Both the position numbers and the translations under genes were made by a program. Of a stretch of 64,000 bases of DNA, positions 45,857 to 53,683 are shown piece after piece (the first letter of the stretch is position 1; the number at the start of each line of letters is the position of its first letter). The stretch is from Ardenticatenales bacterium. GTDB taxonomy: Bacteria > Chloroflexota > Anaerolineae > Epilineales > Epilineaceae. The stretch lies in NCBI GenBank assembly GCA_020853525.1, contig JADYYS010000030.1, positions 122,391-186,390 of the forward strand. The letters run 5' to 3'. The notes beneath the pieces were generated by a model that saw nothing but the letters and a program-made list of their open reading frames with translations, made no database searches and had not been told where the DNA came from.

Positions 45857-46732
45857 ATGCGTCAACCTGCCAGCCCCCGCCTCCACCGCCCCAGCGCCTA
45901 CACCTTCGTCGTCACCGTTTCCGCCTTCGCCGCCGGCTGGCTCACCGCGCCGCCGCCGGCCCTGGCGTGCAGCTGCCTGCCGCCGCTGCCGCCCGCCGAA
46001 GCACTGGCGGCCGCCGACGCGGTGTTCCGCGGCACCGTGGTCGCGGTGGCGTCGAACGATCTGGGCGTCAACGCCACGCTGCGGGTGCGCACCGTCTGGA
46101 AGGGTCCGCTGGCACCTCGGCCGGACGTCCGGACGGCGACGAACTCCGCCGCGTGCGGCTACCCGTTCCATCTCGGCGACGACCTGATCGTGTATGCCTT
46201 GGGCGAAGCGGCGGGCACCGGGACCGACTGGCACACCAGCAGCTGCGACCGCACCGGTGTCTACGCGCCTGCCGAAGCCGCCGCCCTCGGCCCGCCGCTG
46301 TACGATCGCCCGGTCGACGACCCGCCCATCCCGAACTGCCCGCGCTGTCCGATTCCCTCCGCCGCCGGCGCGCTGGCGAACGCCGACGTGGCGTTCCTCG
46401 GGCGGCCGCTGCGCGTCCGGGACGCGGGCAGCGACGGCGGTTGGGAACGGCGCGTCCGCTTCCGCGTCCTCGGCGTGTGGAAGGGCGACCCGCCGACCGA
46501 GGTCGATGTCACGGCCCCGTACGCGGCTTGGGCCTGCCGCGGGGAGCACTGGCTGGACGACGAGGCGGGCGCCCTGGTCTTCGCCCAGCGCGCGGCGGAC
46601 GGCGGTCTGTCGATTTCGATTTGCGGCCGACTGGATCGTTTCGACGCCCAAGACGCCGCATCCCTTGGACCGATGCGGCCCGGCGCGGCCGGCGAACTCT
46701 ACCTGCCTTCGGCGGCGCGCTTGGCGCCCTGA
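45857..46732 (+). CDS. Exported protein with two NTR/TIMP-like domains
   Basis: A 291-residue exported protein. After a signal peptide (FVVTVSAFAAGWLTAPPPALA) the mature chain begins CSCLPPLPP, the Cys-x-Cys start seen in netrin/TIMP-like folds. The first domain has ADAVFRGTVVAVASN, RVRTVWKGPL and paired Cys. A second copy begins near CPRCPIPSAAGALANADVAF and repeats RVRFRVLGVWKGDPP. The phrase x-W-K-G recurs in both. Six or more cysteines suggest disulfides. The C terminus ELYLPSAARLAP matches the YLP tail of other exported proteins here. Function unknown. Confidence 0.78.
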   Translation: MRQPASPRLHRPSAYTFVVTVSAFAAGWLTAPPPALACSCLPPLPPAEALAAADAVFRGTVVAVASNDLGVNATLRVRTVWKGPLAPRPDVRTATNSAACGYPFHLGDDLIVYALGEAAGTGTDWHTSSCDRTGVYAPAEAAALGPPLYDRPVDDPPIPNCPRCPIPSAAGALANADVAFLGRPLRVRDAGSDGGWERRVRFRVLGVWKGDPPTEVDVTAPYAAWACRGEHWLDDEAGALVFAQRAADGGLSISICGRLDRFDAQDAASLGPMRPGAAGELYLPSAARLAP

Positions 46733-46794
46733 CCGTCCGCGCGTGCCGCAGGCGGCCGACCGCCCGGCCCACCGGCGCCGGCCGCGGTCGCGCC

Positions 46795-47322
46795 TCAGCT
46801 AGCGCCTCGGCCGGCGCCGCCCAGCAGCTCCGCCAGCCCACCACCGCCGAGCATGTCCTGAATCGCCGGCATGAGCCCGGCCAGCTGACCGGCGTCGAAG
46901 CCGCCCTGCTGCCGCTGCTTGCCCAGCTGGCCCATGATGATCGGCGCCAGCATCGCCAGCGCGGCGCTCACCGTCGACGGATCGAGGCCGAGCCGGGTCG
47001 CGATCTCCTTGACGATCGCCGATTCCTTGCCACCGAAGACGTGGCCCAGGATCGCGCCGCCGGTCGTCGTGTCCGCCTTGCCGAGGTAGCCTACCAGGTC
47101 GTCGAGGATGCTGCCGTCGTGGTCGGCATCCAGCGCGCCGTTGAGCAGGTCGGCGCCCAACGCCGACTGGGCGTTGCCGGCCATGCCGGCCATCATCGCC
47201 GGTACGGCGCGGTTCACGATCTCGCCGGCGGTCATCGGATCGATCCCGAGCTGGGCGGCGATCTGGTTCACAGCGGCCGGGTCGATCTGGTCGAGCATCG
47301 TCTGCAGTTGGTCGGGGGTCAT
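46795..47322 (-). CDS. DUF937-like protein
   Basis: A 175-residue Gly/Ala/Met-rich protein with the helical repeats of DUF937 proteins (ADLLNGALDADHDGSILDDL, GGAILGHVFGGKESAIVKEI, LAPIIMGQLGKQRQ). It ends in a Gly-rich segment. DUF937 members are soluble and of uncertain function, often annotated as YidB-like. ATG at 47322 follows AGGAGAG; two more upstream in-frame starts are less supported. It is divergent from the cyclase gene. Confidence 0.82.
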   Translation of the reverse strand: MTPDQLQTMLDQIDPAAVNQIAAQLGIDPMTAGEIVNRAVPAMMAGMAGNAQSALGADLLNGALDADHDGSILDDLVGYLGKADTTTGGAILGHVFGGKESAIVKEIATRLGLDPSTVSAALAMLAPIIMGQLGKQRQQGGFDAGQLAGLMPAIQDMLGGGGLAELLGGAGRGAS

Positions 47323-47411
47323 CGCGATCTCTCCTGGCATTGGGGGGGCACCAAACGGGACGGGCACGCTCCCGTGGCGCGCGCGCCTTGTTGGATTGGC
47401 GCGACCGCGCG

Positions 47412-47417
47412 TATTGT
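47412..47417 (+). promoter_or_regulatory. Putative -10 box very close to the cyclase-NACHT-FGE start
   Basis: TATTGT ends 8 bp before the ATG at 47426, which would give a leaderless or nearly leaderless mRNA, as proposed for smc. No Shine-Dalgarno is visible. Confidence 0.35.
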
Positions 47418-47425
47418 AGCGCCGC

Positions 47426-50400
47426 ATGCGCACGCCACCGACCGGCATCGTCACGTTCCTCTTCACGGACATCGAGGGCTACACCCGGGGCTTCGAGGCG
47501 GCACCCGCGGCGATGGCCCGTGCCGTGGCGCGCCACGATGCCTGCGTGCGGGGCGCGGTCGAAGCGGCGGGCGGGGTCATCTTCAAGACGATCGGCGACG
47601 CGTTTCAGATCGCATTCGCCCGGCCCGAGGGCGCGCTCGACGCGGCCGTCGCGGCGCAGCGCGCTCTGGCGGCCGAGGATTGGGCAGCCATCGACGGCCT
47701 GCCGGGCGCGCTCCGGGTGCGGATGGCCGTCGACGTGATCGTCGCCGAGCCGCACGACGGCGACTACCGCACGCCGCGGCTGAACCGGATCGCCCGCTTG
47801 ATGGCCTCCGGGCACGGCGGCCAGGCACTCTTGACCGGCGACGCCGTCGTCGCCCTCGCGGATCGCCTGCGCGACGGCGTGACGCTCCGCCCGCTCGGCG
47901 CGCACCGACTGAAGGACCTGCGCGAGGCGGTGACGGCCTTCCAGGTCGTGGCGTCAGGCATGCCCGACGTCACAACGCCCCTCAAGACCGCCGGCCCGCT
48001 CTCCACCCGCGACCGGATCGTCGTCGTGGACCCGCACGCCGGCGACGGGCCGCTGGTCGGCGCGGCGGCACGACCCACCGATGCGCTGTTCGACGACCTG
48101 CTGGCCGTCGTCCGCGGCCGGGCCGAGACGGCCCGGATCAGCCTGGCCGAGGTGAGGCAGCTCATCGCGCACCGGCCGGCCGACGAGGTGGAGTTCCGCC
48201 TGATGCGCCTGGCCGAGTGGAGCCAGCCGCGGTACCGATTGGACAGCCGCTTCGTGGCACTCTCCATGTGGGTCGACCAAGGCGAGCAGGCTGCCAGGGA
48301 CCGCTGGGTGGCTGCTCCGGAGCGCTACGACGACCTTGGCACGCTCATGCGCACCGTGCCGGATACCGCGCTCGTCGTCCTCGGGCCGCCGGGCAGCGGC
48401 AAGAGCACGCTGCTGCGGCGGCTCGAGCTCGATCTGGCGATCGACGGGCTTCGCGCGCCCGCCGACCAGCCCGCACGCGCCCCCCTCAGCTGGTTCGTTC
48501 CGCTCAACCAGTATCGCGACCGTACGGCAGCCGATCCGGGCGACTGGCTCGCCGATCGTTGGACCGCCCGCTACCCCGCCCTGCCGCCCCTGCCCGACCT
48601 GATCGCCGCGGGCCGGATGATCCTCCTCCTGGACGGCTTGAACGAGATGCCGCACGGCTCGCCCGACGCGTACCGCCGACTGGTCCGACGCTGGCAACGT
48701 TATGTCGCCGACAGCGCCCGGAGTGCGCCCGGGACACGGGTCGTGTTCAGCTGCCGCAGCCTCGACTACAGCGCGCCGCTCTCCACGCCCGATCTGCGCG
48801 TGCCGCAGGTCGTCGTAGAGCCCATGTCCGACGGCCAGATCCGCGCGTTCCTCGACGCCTACGCGCCGTCGCTGGCCCTCGAGCTCTGGGCCCAGCTGAC
48901 GGGGCGCGGCCAGCTGTCCCTCGTGCGCTCCCCGTTCCTGGCACGGCTGCTCGTCGAGCAGGCGCTGCACGAGGGCACACGGGCCACGAGCCAGGCCGCA
49001 CTGATCACGGGCTTCGTGCGGCAGGCGCTGCGCCGCGAGATCGAACTCGGCAACCCGCTGCTCGAACCCGACACGCTCCTCACCGATCGCGACGTGAAGC
49101 GGATCGCCGCCGGCGGCTGGCCGGGCGCCTACGACTTGCCGGAGCGCGGCGCGCTCGTGGGATCGGTGGCGGGCCTGGCGCACGCGATGCAGGCCGGCGG
49201 CATTCGGCCCGACGGCGGCCAGGTGCGCATCGACTACGACGCCGCGCTCGCGGCCGTCGGGCATCCGCGGGCGGCGGACATCGTCCACGCCGGCATCGAC
49301 CTCGGCTGGCTGGACGAGGACACCGGGGCGGACGAGGTGCTGTTCAGCCACCAGCTGCTGCAGGAGTACTTCGCCGCCCGTGCGTTCGCCGAGCAGCCCG
49401 CGGTCGAACGGCTGCGCTCGGCATGGCGGACGGCAGACGCGGGCGCCGGACTCGACGACCTCGTCGCCCGCCTGCCGGCCGCCGATCCGCTGCCGCCGTT
49501 GCCGACCACCGGCTGGGAGGAGACGGCGGTCATGGCGGTGGCGATGAGCGACGATCCGGCGGCCGTGGTGGGCGCGATGATGGATGCGAACCTGGCGCTC
49601 GCCGGGCGGTGCGCTGCGCAGCCGGACGTGCTGCCGCGCTTGGGCGCCGGCGGCCTCGACCGCATGCGACGCGCGCTGGCGGATCGCAGCCGCGACGCCG
49701 CCGCCGACCTGCGCGCCCGATTGGCGGCCGGACTCGCGCTCGGGCCGCTGGCCGATCCGCGTTTCGAACGGCGCGACGGTCCGCACGGCACGTACATCGC
49801 GCCACCGGTGGCGACGCTCCAGGGCGGCGACCACGTCCTCGGTGACGACGCGCCGATCCGCTTCGGCGAGCAGGTCTGGACGGACCATCAGCCGCGCCAC
49901 GGAGTGTGGCTTGCGCCGTATTCCGTCGGTCGCTTCATGCTCACGAACGCCGAGTGGGCATGCTTCATGGCCGCCGGCGGCTACGATGAGGAGCGATGGT
50001 GGGACACGGCAGTGGGCCGACGGTGGCGCCGCGGCGAGGGGACGGAGGCCGCGGCACACGCCAACGTGCGCAACTGGCTGGCCGTCATCCGGGCCAACCC
50101 CGGCATGCCCGCCGAAGAGCTCGCCCGCGGGCGCTGGAGCGCCGAGATCCATGAGCGCTGGCTTCGTCGACTGGCGATGACCCCCGCGGAGTTCGAAGCG
50201 CACCTGGAGTCGTCGTTCCCCGGACGGCGCAAGTCCGAACCGCAGTTCTGGCGCGACGCCCGCTTCAACAACCCGGCCCAGCCCGTCATCGGCATCAGCT
50301 GGCACGAGGCCCGCGCCTATTGCGCCTGGCTGCGCGCCCAGACGGGCCGGCCGTTTCGCCTGCTGACCGAGGCCGAGTGGGAAGCGGCCGCCCGCGGCCC

Positions 50401-50782
50401 CAGCGGGCGGCGTTTCGCGTACGGCGACGCCCCGGATCGCTGGCGGGCGAACACGATGGAGACCCATCTGCGCCAGGTGGCACCGATCGGCATCTTCCCG
50501 GGCGGCGACACGCCGGAAGGGCTCGCGGACATGGCCGGCAACGTCTACTCCTGGACGAGCACCGCCTGGGGAGCCGATCCCGAGACGTCCGCCTTCCCGT
50601 ACCCGTATGCCGCCGACGACGGCCGCGAGGCCGCCGACACGGCGCCGGACGTCCAGCGGATCATCCGCGGCGGCTCGTGGTACGACGACCACCCGACATC
50701 GCTCGCGTACGCGCGGAACAACGCGTATGCGAGCGATCGGCGGCGGATGAGCGGGGTGGGCGTGCGGCTGGCGTGCGGCTGA
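47426..50782 (+). CDS. Class III nucleotide cyclase-NACHT NTPase-FGE/sulfatase-modifying-domain protein
   Basis: A 1,118-residue three-part protein. Residues 1-175 are a class III cyclase domain with metal-binding FTDIEGYT (Asp15) and FKTIGDAFQ (Asp58; Lys54 favours ATP), plus the transition-state pair in RLNRIARL (Asn120, Arg124), so it looks catalytically complete. Residues about 310-650 are a NACHT/STAND NTPase, with the P-loop VVLGPPGSGKSTLLRR, Walker B MILLLDGLNEMP and sensor-type FSCRSLDY. After helical repeats, residues about 785-1117 form an FGE-sulfatase domain (GISWHEARAYCAWLRAQTGR, TEAEWEAAARGP, GLADMAGNVYSW). The pattern suggests a switch that couples sensing to second-messenger synthesis. 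Function is inferred. Confidence 0.9.
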   Translation: MRTPPTGIVTFLFTDIEGYTRGFEAAPAAMARAVARHDACVRGAVEAAGGVIFKTIGDAFQIAFARPEGALDAAVAAQRALAAEDWAAIDGLPGALRVRMAVDVIVAEPHDGDYRTPRLNRIARLMASGHGGQALLTGDAVVALADRLRDGVTLRPLGAHRLKDLREAVTAFQVVASGMPDVTTPLKTAGPLSTRDRIVVVDPHAGDGPLVGAAARPTDALFDDLLAVVRGRAETARISLAEVRQLIAHRPADEVEFRLMRLAEWSQPRYRLDSRFVALSMWVDQGEQAARDRWVAAPERYDDLGTLMRTVPDTALVVLGPPGSGKSTLLRRLELDLAIDGLRAPADQPARAPLSWFVPLNQYRDRTAADPGDWLADRWTARYPALPPLPDLIAAGRMILLLDGLNEMPHGSPDAYRRLVRRWQRYVADSARSAPGTRVVFSCRSLDYSAPLSTPDLRVPQVVVEPMSDGQIRAFLDAYAPSLALELWAQLTGRGQLSLVRSPFLARLLVEQALHEGTRATSQAALITGFVRQALRREIELGNPLLEPDTLLTDRDVKRIAAGGWPGAYDLPERGALVGSVAGLAHAMQAGGIRPDGGQVRIDYDAALAAVGHPRAADIVHAGIDLGWLDEDTGADEVLFSHQLLQEYFAARAFAEQPAVERLRSAWRTADAGAGLDDLVARLPAADPLPPLPTTGWEETAVMAVAMSDDPAAVVGAMMDANLALAGRCAAQPDVLPRLGAGGLDRMRRALADRSRDAAADLRARLAAGLALGPLADPRFERRDGPHGTYIAPPVATLQGGDHVLGDDAPIRFGEQVWTDHQPRHGVWLAPYSVGRFMLTNAEWACFMAAGGYDEERWWDTAVGRRWRRGEGTEAAAHANVRNWLAVIRANPGMPAEELARGRWSAEIHERWLRRLAMTPAEFEAHLESSFPGRRKSEPQFWRDARFNNPAQPVIGISWHEARAYCAWLRAQTGRPFRLLTEAEWEAAARGPSGRRFAYGDAPDRWRANTMETHLRQVAPIGIFPGGDTPEGLADMAGNVYSWTSTAWGADPETSAFPYPYAADDGREAADTAPDVQRIIRGGSWYDDHPTSLAYARNNAYASDRRRMSGVGVRLACG

Positions 50783-50890
50783 TGCAACATGAGCGGCCTT
50801 GTCCCCTGTACGCGGCTCGAACCCTTGATGTTCCGCGGTCGCGAAGTGCACGGGCGAAAACGACGCTGGCTTGCCGTCTGACGGCACCTG

Positions 50891-50896
50891 TATACT
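50891..50896 (+). promoter_or_regulatory. Putative -10 box (TATACT) of the ECF sigma-factor gene
   Basis: TATACT, about 50 bp before the ATG at 50946. A TTGCCG at 50871-50876 could be the -35 element but its spacing (14 bp) is short. Confidence 0.4.
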
Positions 50897-50945
50897 CGCC
50901 GCCCAGGGACGCACGGCAGCGGGTTCCCGCTCGCCACATCGCCAC

Positions 50946-51551
50946 ATGCAGACTCGTGAGGCCATGACCGCGGACTCCGACGCCGAACTCGTCGCCGCCA
51001 CCCTTGCCGGTCGGACGGGACGCTACGCCGACCTCGTCGAACGCCATCAGCGCCGCCTGTTCCTGTCCGTTCGCCGGATCGCCGGCAGCGACCGCGACGC
51101 CGAGGAGATCGCTCAGGATGCGTTCGTCCGCGCGTGGGAGAACCTGGCGCAGTACGATCCGGCCTACCCGTTCTTCCCGTGGCTGTCGCGCATCGCCGTC
51201 AACCTCTGGCACAACCGGAATCGGCGCATCCGGCGCGAGGTGGCGCTGGAGGACGGCGGGCCGGATGGCGCCGCAGACGGCGCACCCGCCGACGAGTGGC
51301 GCTGGGCGGACGACGCGCCGGCGCCCGAGGCGTTGGCCGACGCCGCCGCGCTGCGGCGGCGGGTCTGGCAGGCCGTCGACGCGCTGCCGGCCGATGCGCG
51401 CGAGATCGTCGTGATGCGCCATGCGCTCGAGTTGTCGTACGACGAGATCTGCGAGGCGACGGGGCTGGCGATGGGAACGGTGAAGAGCCGGCTATCGCGG
51501 GCACGCGCGGTGTTGGCGGGGACGCTCCACGATGCGGCAGGCGTGAGGTGA
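50946..51551 (+). CDS. ECF-type RNA polymerase sigma factor
   Basis: A 201-residue ECF sigma factor. The sigma-2 region holds DAEEIAQDAFVRAWENLAQY and FPWLSRIAVNLWHNRNRR for -10 recognition. A roughly 35-residue acidic linker follows. Sigma-4 has LPADAREIVVMRHALELSYD and MGTVKSRLSRARAVL, the helix-turn-helix that reads the -35. ATG at 50946 is chosen; ATG at 50964 is an alternative. It converges on a six-gene operon that includes a PrsW protease and a membrane protein with an anti-sigma-like architecture, which hints at a regulated-proteolysis circuit. Confidence 0.92.
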   Translation: MQTREAMTADSDAELVAATLAGRTGRYADLVERHQRRLFLSVRRIAGSDRDAEEIAQDAFVRAWENLAQYDPAYPFFPWLSRIAVNLWHNRNRRIRREVALEDGGPDGAADGAPADEWRWADDAPAPEALADAAALRRRVWQAVDALPADAREIVVMRHALELSYDEICEATGLAMGTVKSRLSRARAVLAGTLHDAAGVR

Positions 51552-51568
51552 GGAGCCGCGGGTGATCC

Positions 51569-52318
51569 TCAGGGATCGGGCGGTGCGGCGGGGTCCCGAT
51601 CACGCATCCGGCGCGCCTCTTCCTGCAATGCCTTGAAGAAGTCGCTCTCTGTGATCGCGGCGACACTTTCCGCCCGCCGAACCTCGTCGATCTCGACCCG
51701 CAGGGCGGTCAGCTCCTGGACCAGCGCGCGTTCGCGGGCACGGACGGACGCCAGCATCGCCGTGAACGACGCGACGAAGCGGGTGGTGTCGTCGTTGTCC
51801 GCGCCGGCTGCGGCCGACTCGATGGCCGCCTGCGCGTCGTCATAGCGACCGTCGGCGACGAGCTCGGCCCAGGCGAAGAGGTACTCGGTGTGGCGCAGGC
51901 TGCGGCGCAGTCGGCCGCCCGTCAGCCTGAGGAGGCGCGACGCCGCTTCGGGCGAGCGGGCGAGCGCGTCGTCGAACACCGTGCGCCGGAGACGATGGAG
52001 CGTCGCCTCGCTCTCGGCGGCCACGCCGGCCGTGCGCGGACCGCCGTCCAGGAGCGCAAGCTCGCCGAACGAGGAGCCGGGGCCGAGTCGCTCGAGCACG
52101 ACGCGGCGGCCGTGGTCGTCGGACAGGTACGCCTCGACCGTACCGGCGACGACGACGAAGAACGCATCGCCAGGATCGCCCGCTTCGAACAGGACATCGC
52201 CGGCTGCCAAGCGGACGGTCTCCCAGGCGGACCGGGACAGGCCGAGCGCGCGAAGCCACTCGGGCGCCGCAGGGTCACCCAACCGCCCCGGTTGCCCACC
52301 GCGCGACGGGGCCGCCAT
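51569..52318 (-). CDS. Cyclic nucleotide-binding domain protein without DNA-binding domain
   Basis: A 249-residue protein. Residues about 25-140 form a CNB (Crp-like) beta-roll with AGDVLFEAGDPGDAFFVVVAG and the phosphate-binding cassette SSFGELALLDGGPRTAGV, including the Glu and Arg-like positions expected for a cyclic nucleotide ligand. The C-terminal half is a helical coiled coil ending SDFFKALQEEARRMRD; no helix-turn-helix is present, so it is probably a protein-interacting sensor. It is the last gene of the 55.3-51.6 kb operon. A cyclase domain lies less than 2 kb away on the other strand. Confidence 0.88.
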   Translation of the reverse strand: MAAPSRGGQPGRLGDPAAPEWLRALGLSRSAWETVRLAAGDVLFEAGDPGDAFFVVVAGTVEAYLSDDHGRRVVLERLGPGSSFGELALLDGGPRTAGVAAESEATLHRLRRTVFDDALARSPEAASRLLRLTGGRLRRSLRHTEYLFAWAELVADGRYDDAQAAIESAAAGADNDDTTRFVASFTAMLASVRARERALVQELTALRVEIDEVRRAESVAAITESDFFKALQEEARRMRDRDPAAPPDP

Positions 52319-52326
52319 CGGGCCTG

Positions 52327-52665
52327 CTAGCCGCCCGTCCGGTCGTCGAGCAGCGCCCACAGATCGATCGGCAGCTCGCGCGTCGTGCGCATCCCGAACT
52401 CGACGTTGTACCGGCGAACGCCATCGGCCTCATCGGACCGCGCGAAGCCCTTGGCCTCCAGATCGGACAGCAGTCGGGCTGCGTCGTCGACGCTCAACCC
52501 GAGGCCGTCGGCCACGTCGGTTGCCGCCGCATCGCCGCGTCGGGCCACCCACTGGACCAACCGCCGCAGCTCGTCGGGCAGGTCGGTGAGCTCCGCGGGG
52601 CTTACACCGGACCCGGGCGCGACACGGTCCATCTCTTCCTGCAGGCGCTCGAACAGATCGTCCAT
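52327..52665 (-). CDS. Small winged-helix protein
   Basis: A 112-residue protein with one winged-helix/MarR-like unit (ELRRLVQWVARRGDAAATDV, ADGLGLSVDDAARLLSDLEA, KGFARSDEADGVRRYNVEFG). An N-terminal acidic helix (MDDLFERLQEEMDRV) precedes it and a C-terminal tail IDLWALLDDRTGG follows, similar to tails in the PrsW-like protein of the same operon. It may regulate the operon or act as an adaptor. ATG at 52665 has a GAGAGGGAG ribosome-binding site. Confidence 0.82.
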   Translation of the reverse strand: MDDLFERLQEEMDRVAPGSGVSPAELTDLPDELRRLVQWVARRGDAAATDVADGLGLSVDDAARLLSDLEAKGFARSDEADGVRRYNVEFGMRTTRELPIDLWALLDDRTGG

Positions 52666-52691
52666 CCCGTCGCTCCCTCTCCTCGGGCCCG

Positions 52692-52904
52692 TCAAAACAA
52701 CTCGGGCATCGGGATCGGCGCGGGGTGCGGCCGGCACGTCTGGCACCACAGCGCGTTCGACACGGCGATCGCCTTGGGTGTCTGCGCCTCGCCGACGTAG
52801 ACCGTCAGGACGTAGACGTGCGGCCGATAGCAGTCCTCGCAGATCAACCGGCCGCAGAACGGACAGACGCCGATCGGCTCGCCCTTGCAGCGGTGGCACC
52901 TCAT
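52692..52904 (-). CDS. Small zinc-ribbon protein
   Basis: A 70-residue protein missed by longer in-frame starts. It contains CHRC, CPFCGRLICEDC and CQTC, enough cysteines for two zinc sites. ATG at 52904 overlaps the TGA of the MinD-like gene (ATGA). Its size and context suggest an adaptor for the neighbouring ATPase; no enzyme motif is present. Confidence 0.82.
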   Translation of the reverse strand: MRCHRCKGEPIGVCPFCGRLICEDCYRPHVYVLTVYVGEAQTPKAIAVSNALWCQTCRPHPAPIPMPELF

Positions 52905-53683
52905 GAGGTTACCGTCGTGCCGAGAAGATGCCGCGCCACAGCGCGCAGCTCGCCCGTCAGCGGGTCGTCCGGATAACGCGCGCTGAACAGCTCGGCGCTT
53001 GACAGCCGCATGAGCGCGTCGCTGTGGGGCAGAACCGCGAGCACCGGGCAGCCGTACGCCGCCTCGACGTCGCGCTTCAGCGCCGCCGGATCGGTCCCGT
53101 CCGGCACCTTGTTCACGACGATCGCGAGCTCGGGCACCTCGAGCCGCCGCGCCACGTCGATCGTCACGCTCGTGCCCTGGTAGTCCTGCTGGTCGGGCCG
53201 CAGCACGACGACGACGCAATCGCTGATCGCCACCGACAGCAGCGTCTCGGGGTTGAGGCCGGGGTGCGTGTCGATGAAGAGCGCATCCAGAGCCAGAGCC
53301 GACTTCAGGCGGCGAAAGCCGTCGTTCAGCCGGCCGACGTCGAATCCCTCGCGCAGCACCTTCGTGATCGCGCCCGTGTTCAGGCTGCCGGGCACGAGGA
53401 ACAGCCCCGGACCGACCTCGGCCCCGGCCACCGGATACGCCGCTTCCTCGATCGCGCACTTGCCCCACAGGTAGTCGTTCAGCGTGGGCCCGGCGGGCGT
53501 GGACGACCACCCGAACGGAACGTGCAGCCCCGGCGATTGGATGTCCGTGTCCACGACGCCGACGCGCCGCCCTGCCTGCACGGCCAGCGCCGCCAGGTTG
53601 GCCGTCAGGTTCGTCTTGCCGGTGCCGCCGCGATAGGAGTGGATCGAGATCGTCGTGCCCATGCCGCCCCCTGCCGTGTTCAT
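52901..53683 (-). CDS. MinD/ParA-like P-loop ATPase
   Basis: A 260-residue SIMIBI-class ATPase with the deviant Walker A SYRGGTGKTNLTANLAAL (signature Lys followed by the P-loop Lys), switch I VVDTDIQSPGLHV, and switch II ALFIDTHPGLNPETLL. It resembles the MinD/ParA proteins found beside cyclic-nucleotide-binding genes rather than chromosome ParA, because no parB follows. The absence of a C-terminal amphipathic helix means that membrane binding is not evident. The ATG overlaps the PrsW stop (ATGA). Confidence 0.9.
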   Translation of the reverse strand: MNTAGGGMGTTISIHSYRGGTGKTNLTANLAALAVQAGRRVGVVDTDIQSPGLHVPFGWSSTPAGPTLNDYLWGKCAIEEAAYPVAGAEVGPGLFLVPGSLNTGAITKVLREGFDVGRLNDGFRRLKSALALDALFIDTHPGLNPETLLSVAISDCVVVVLRPDQQDYQGTSVTIDVARRLEVPELAIVVNKVPDGTDPAALKRDVEAAYGCPVLAVLPHSDALMRLSSAELFSARYPDDPLTGELRAVARHLLGTTVTS

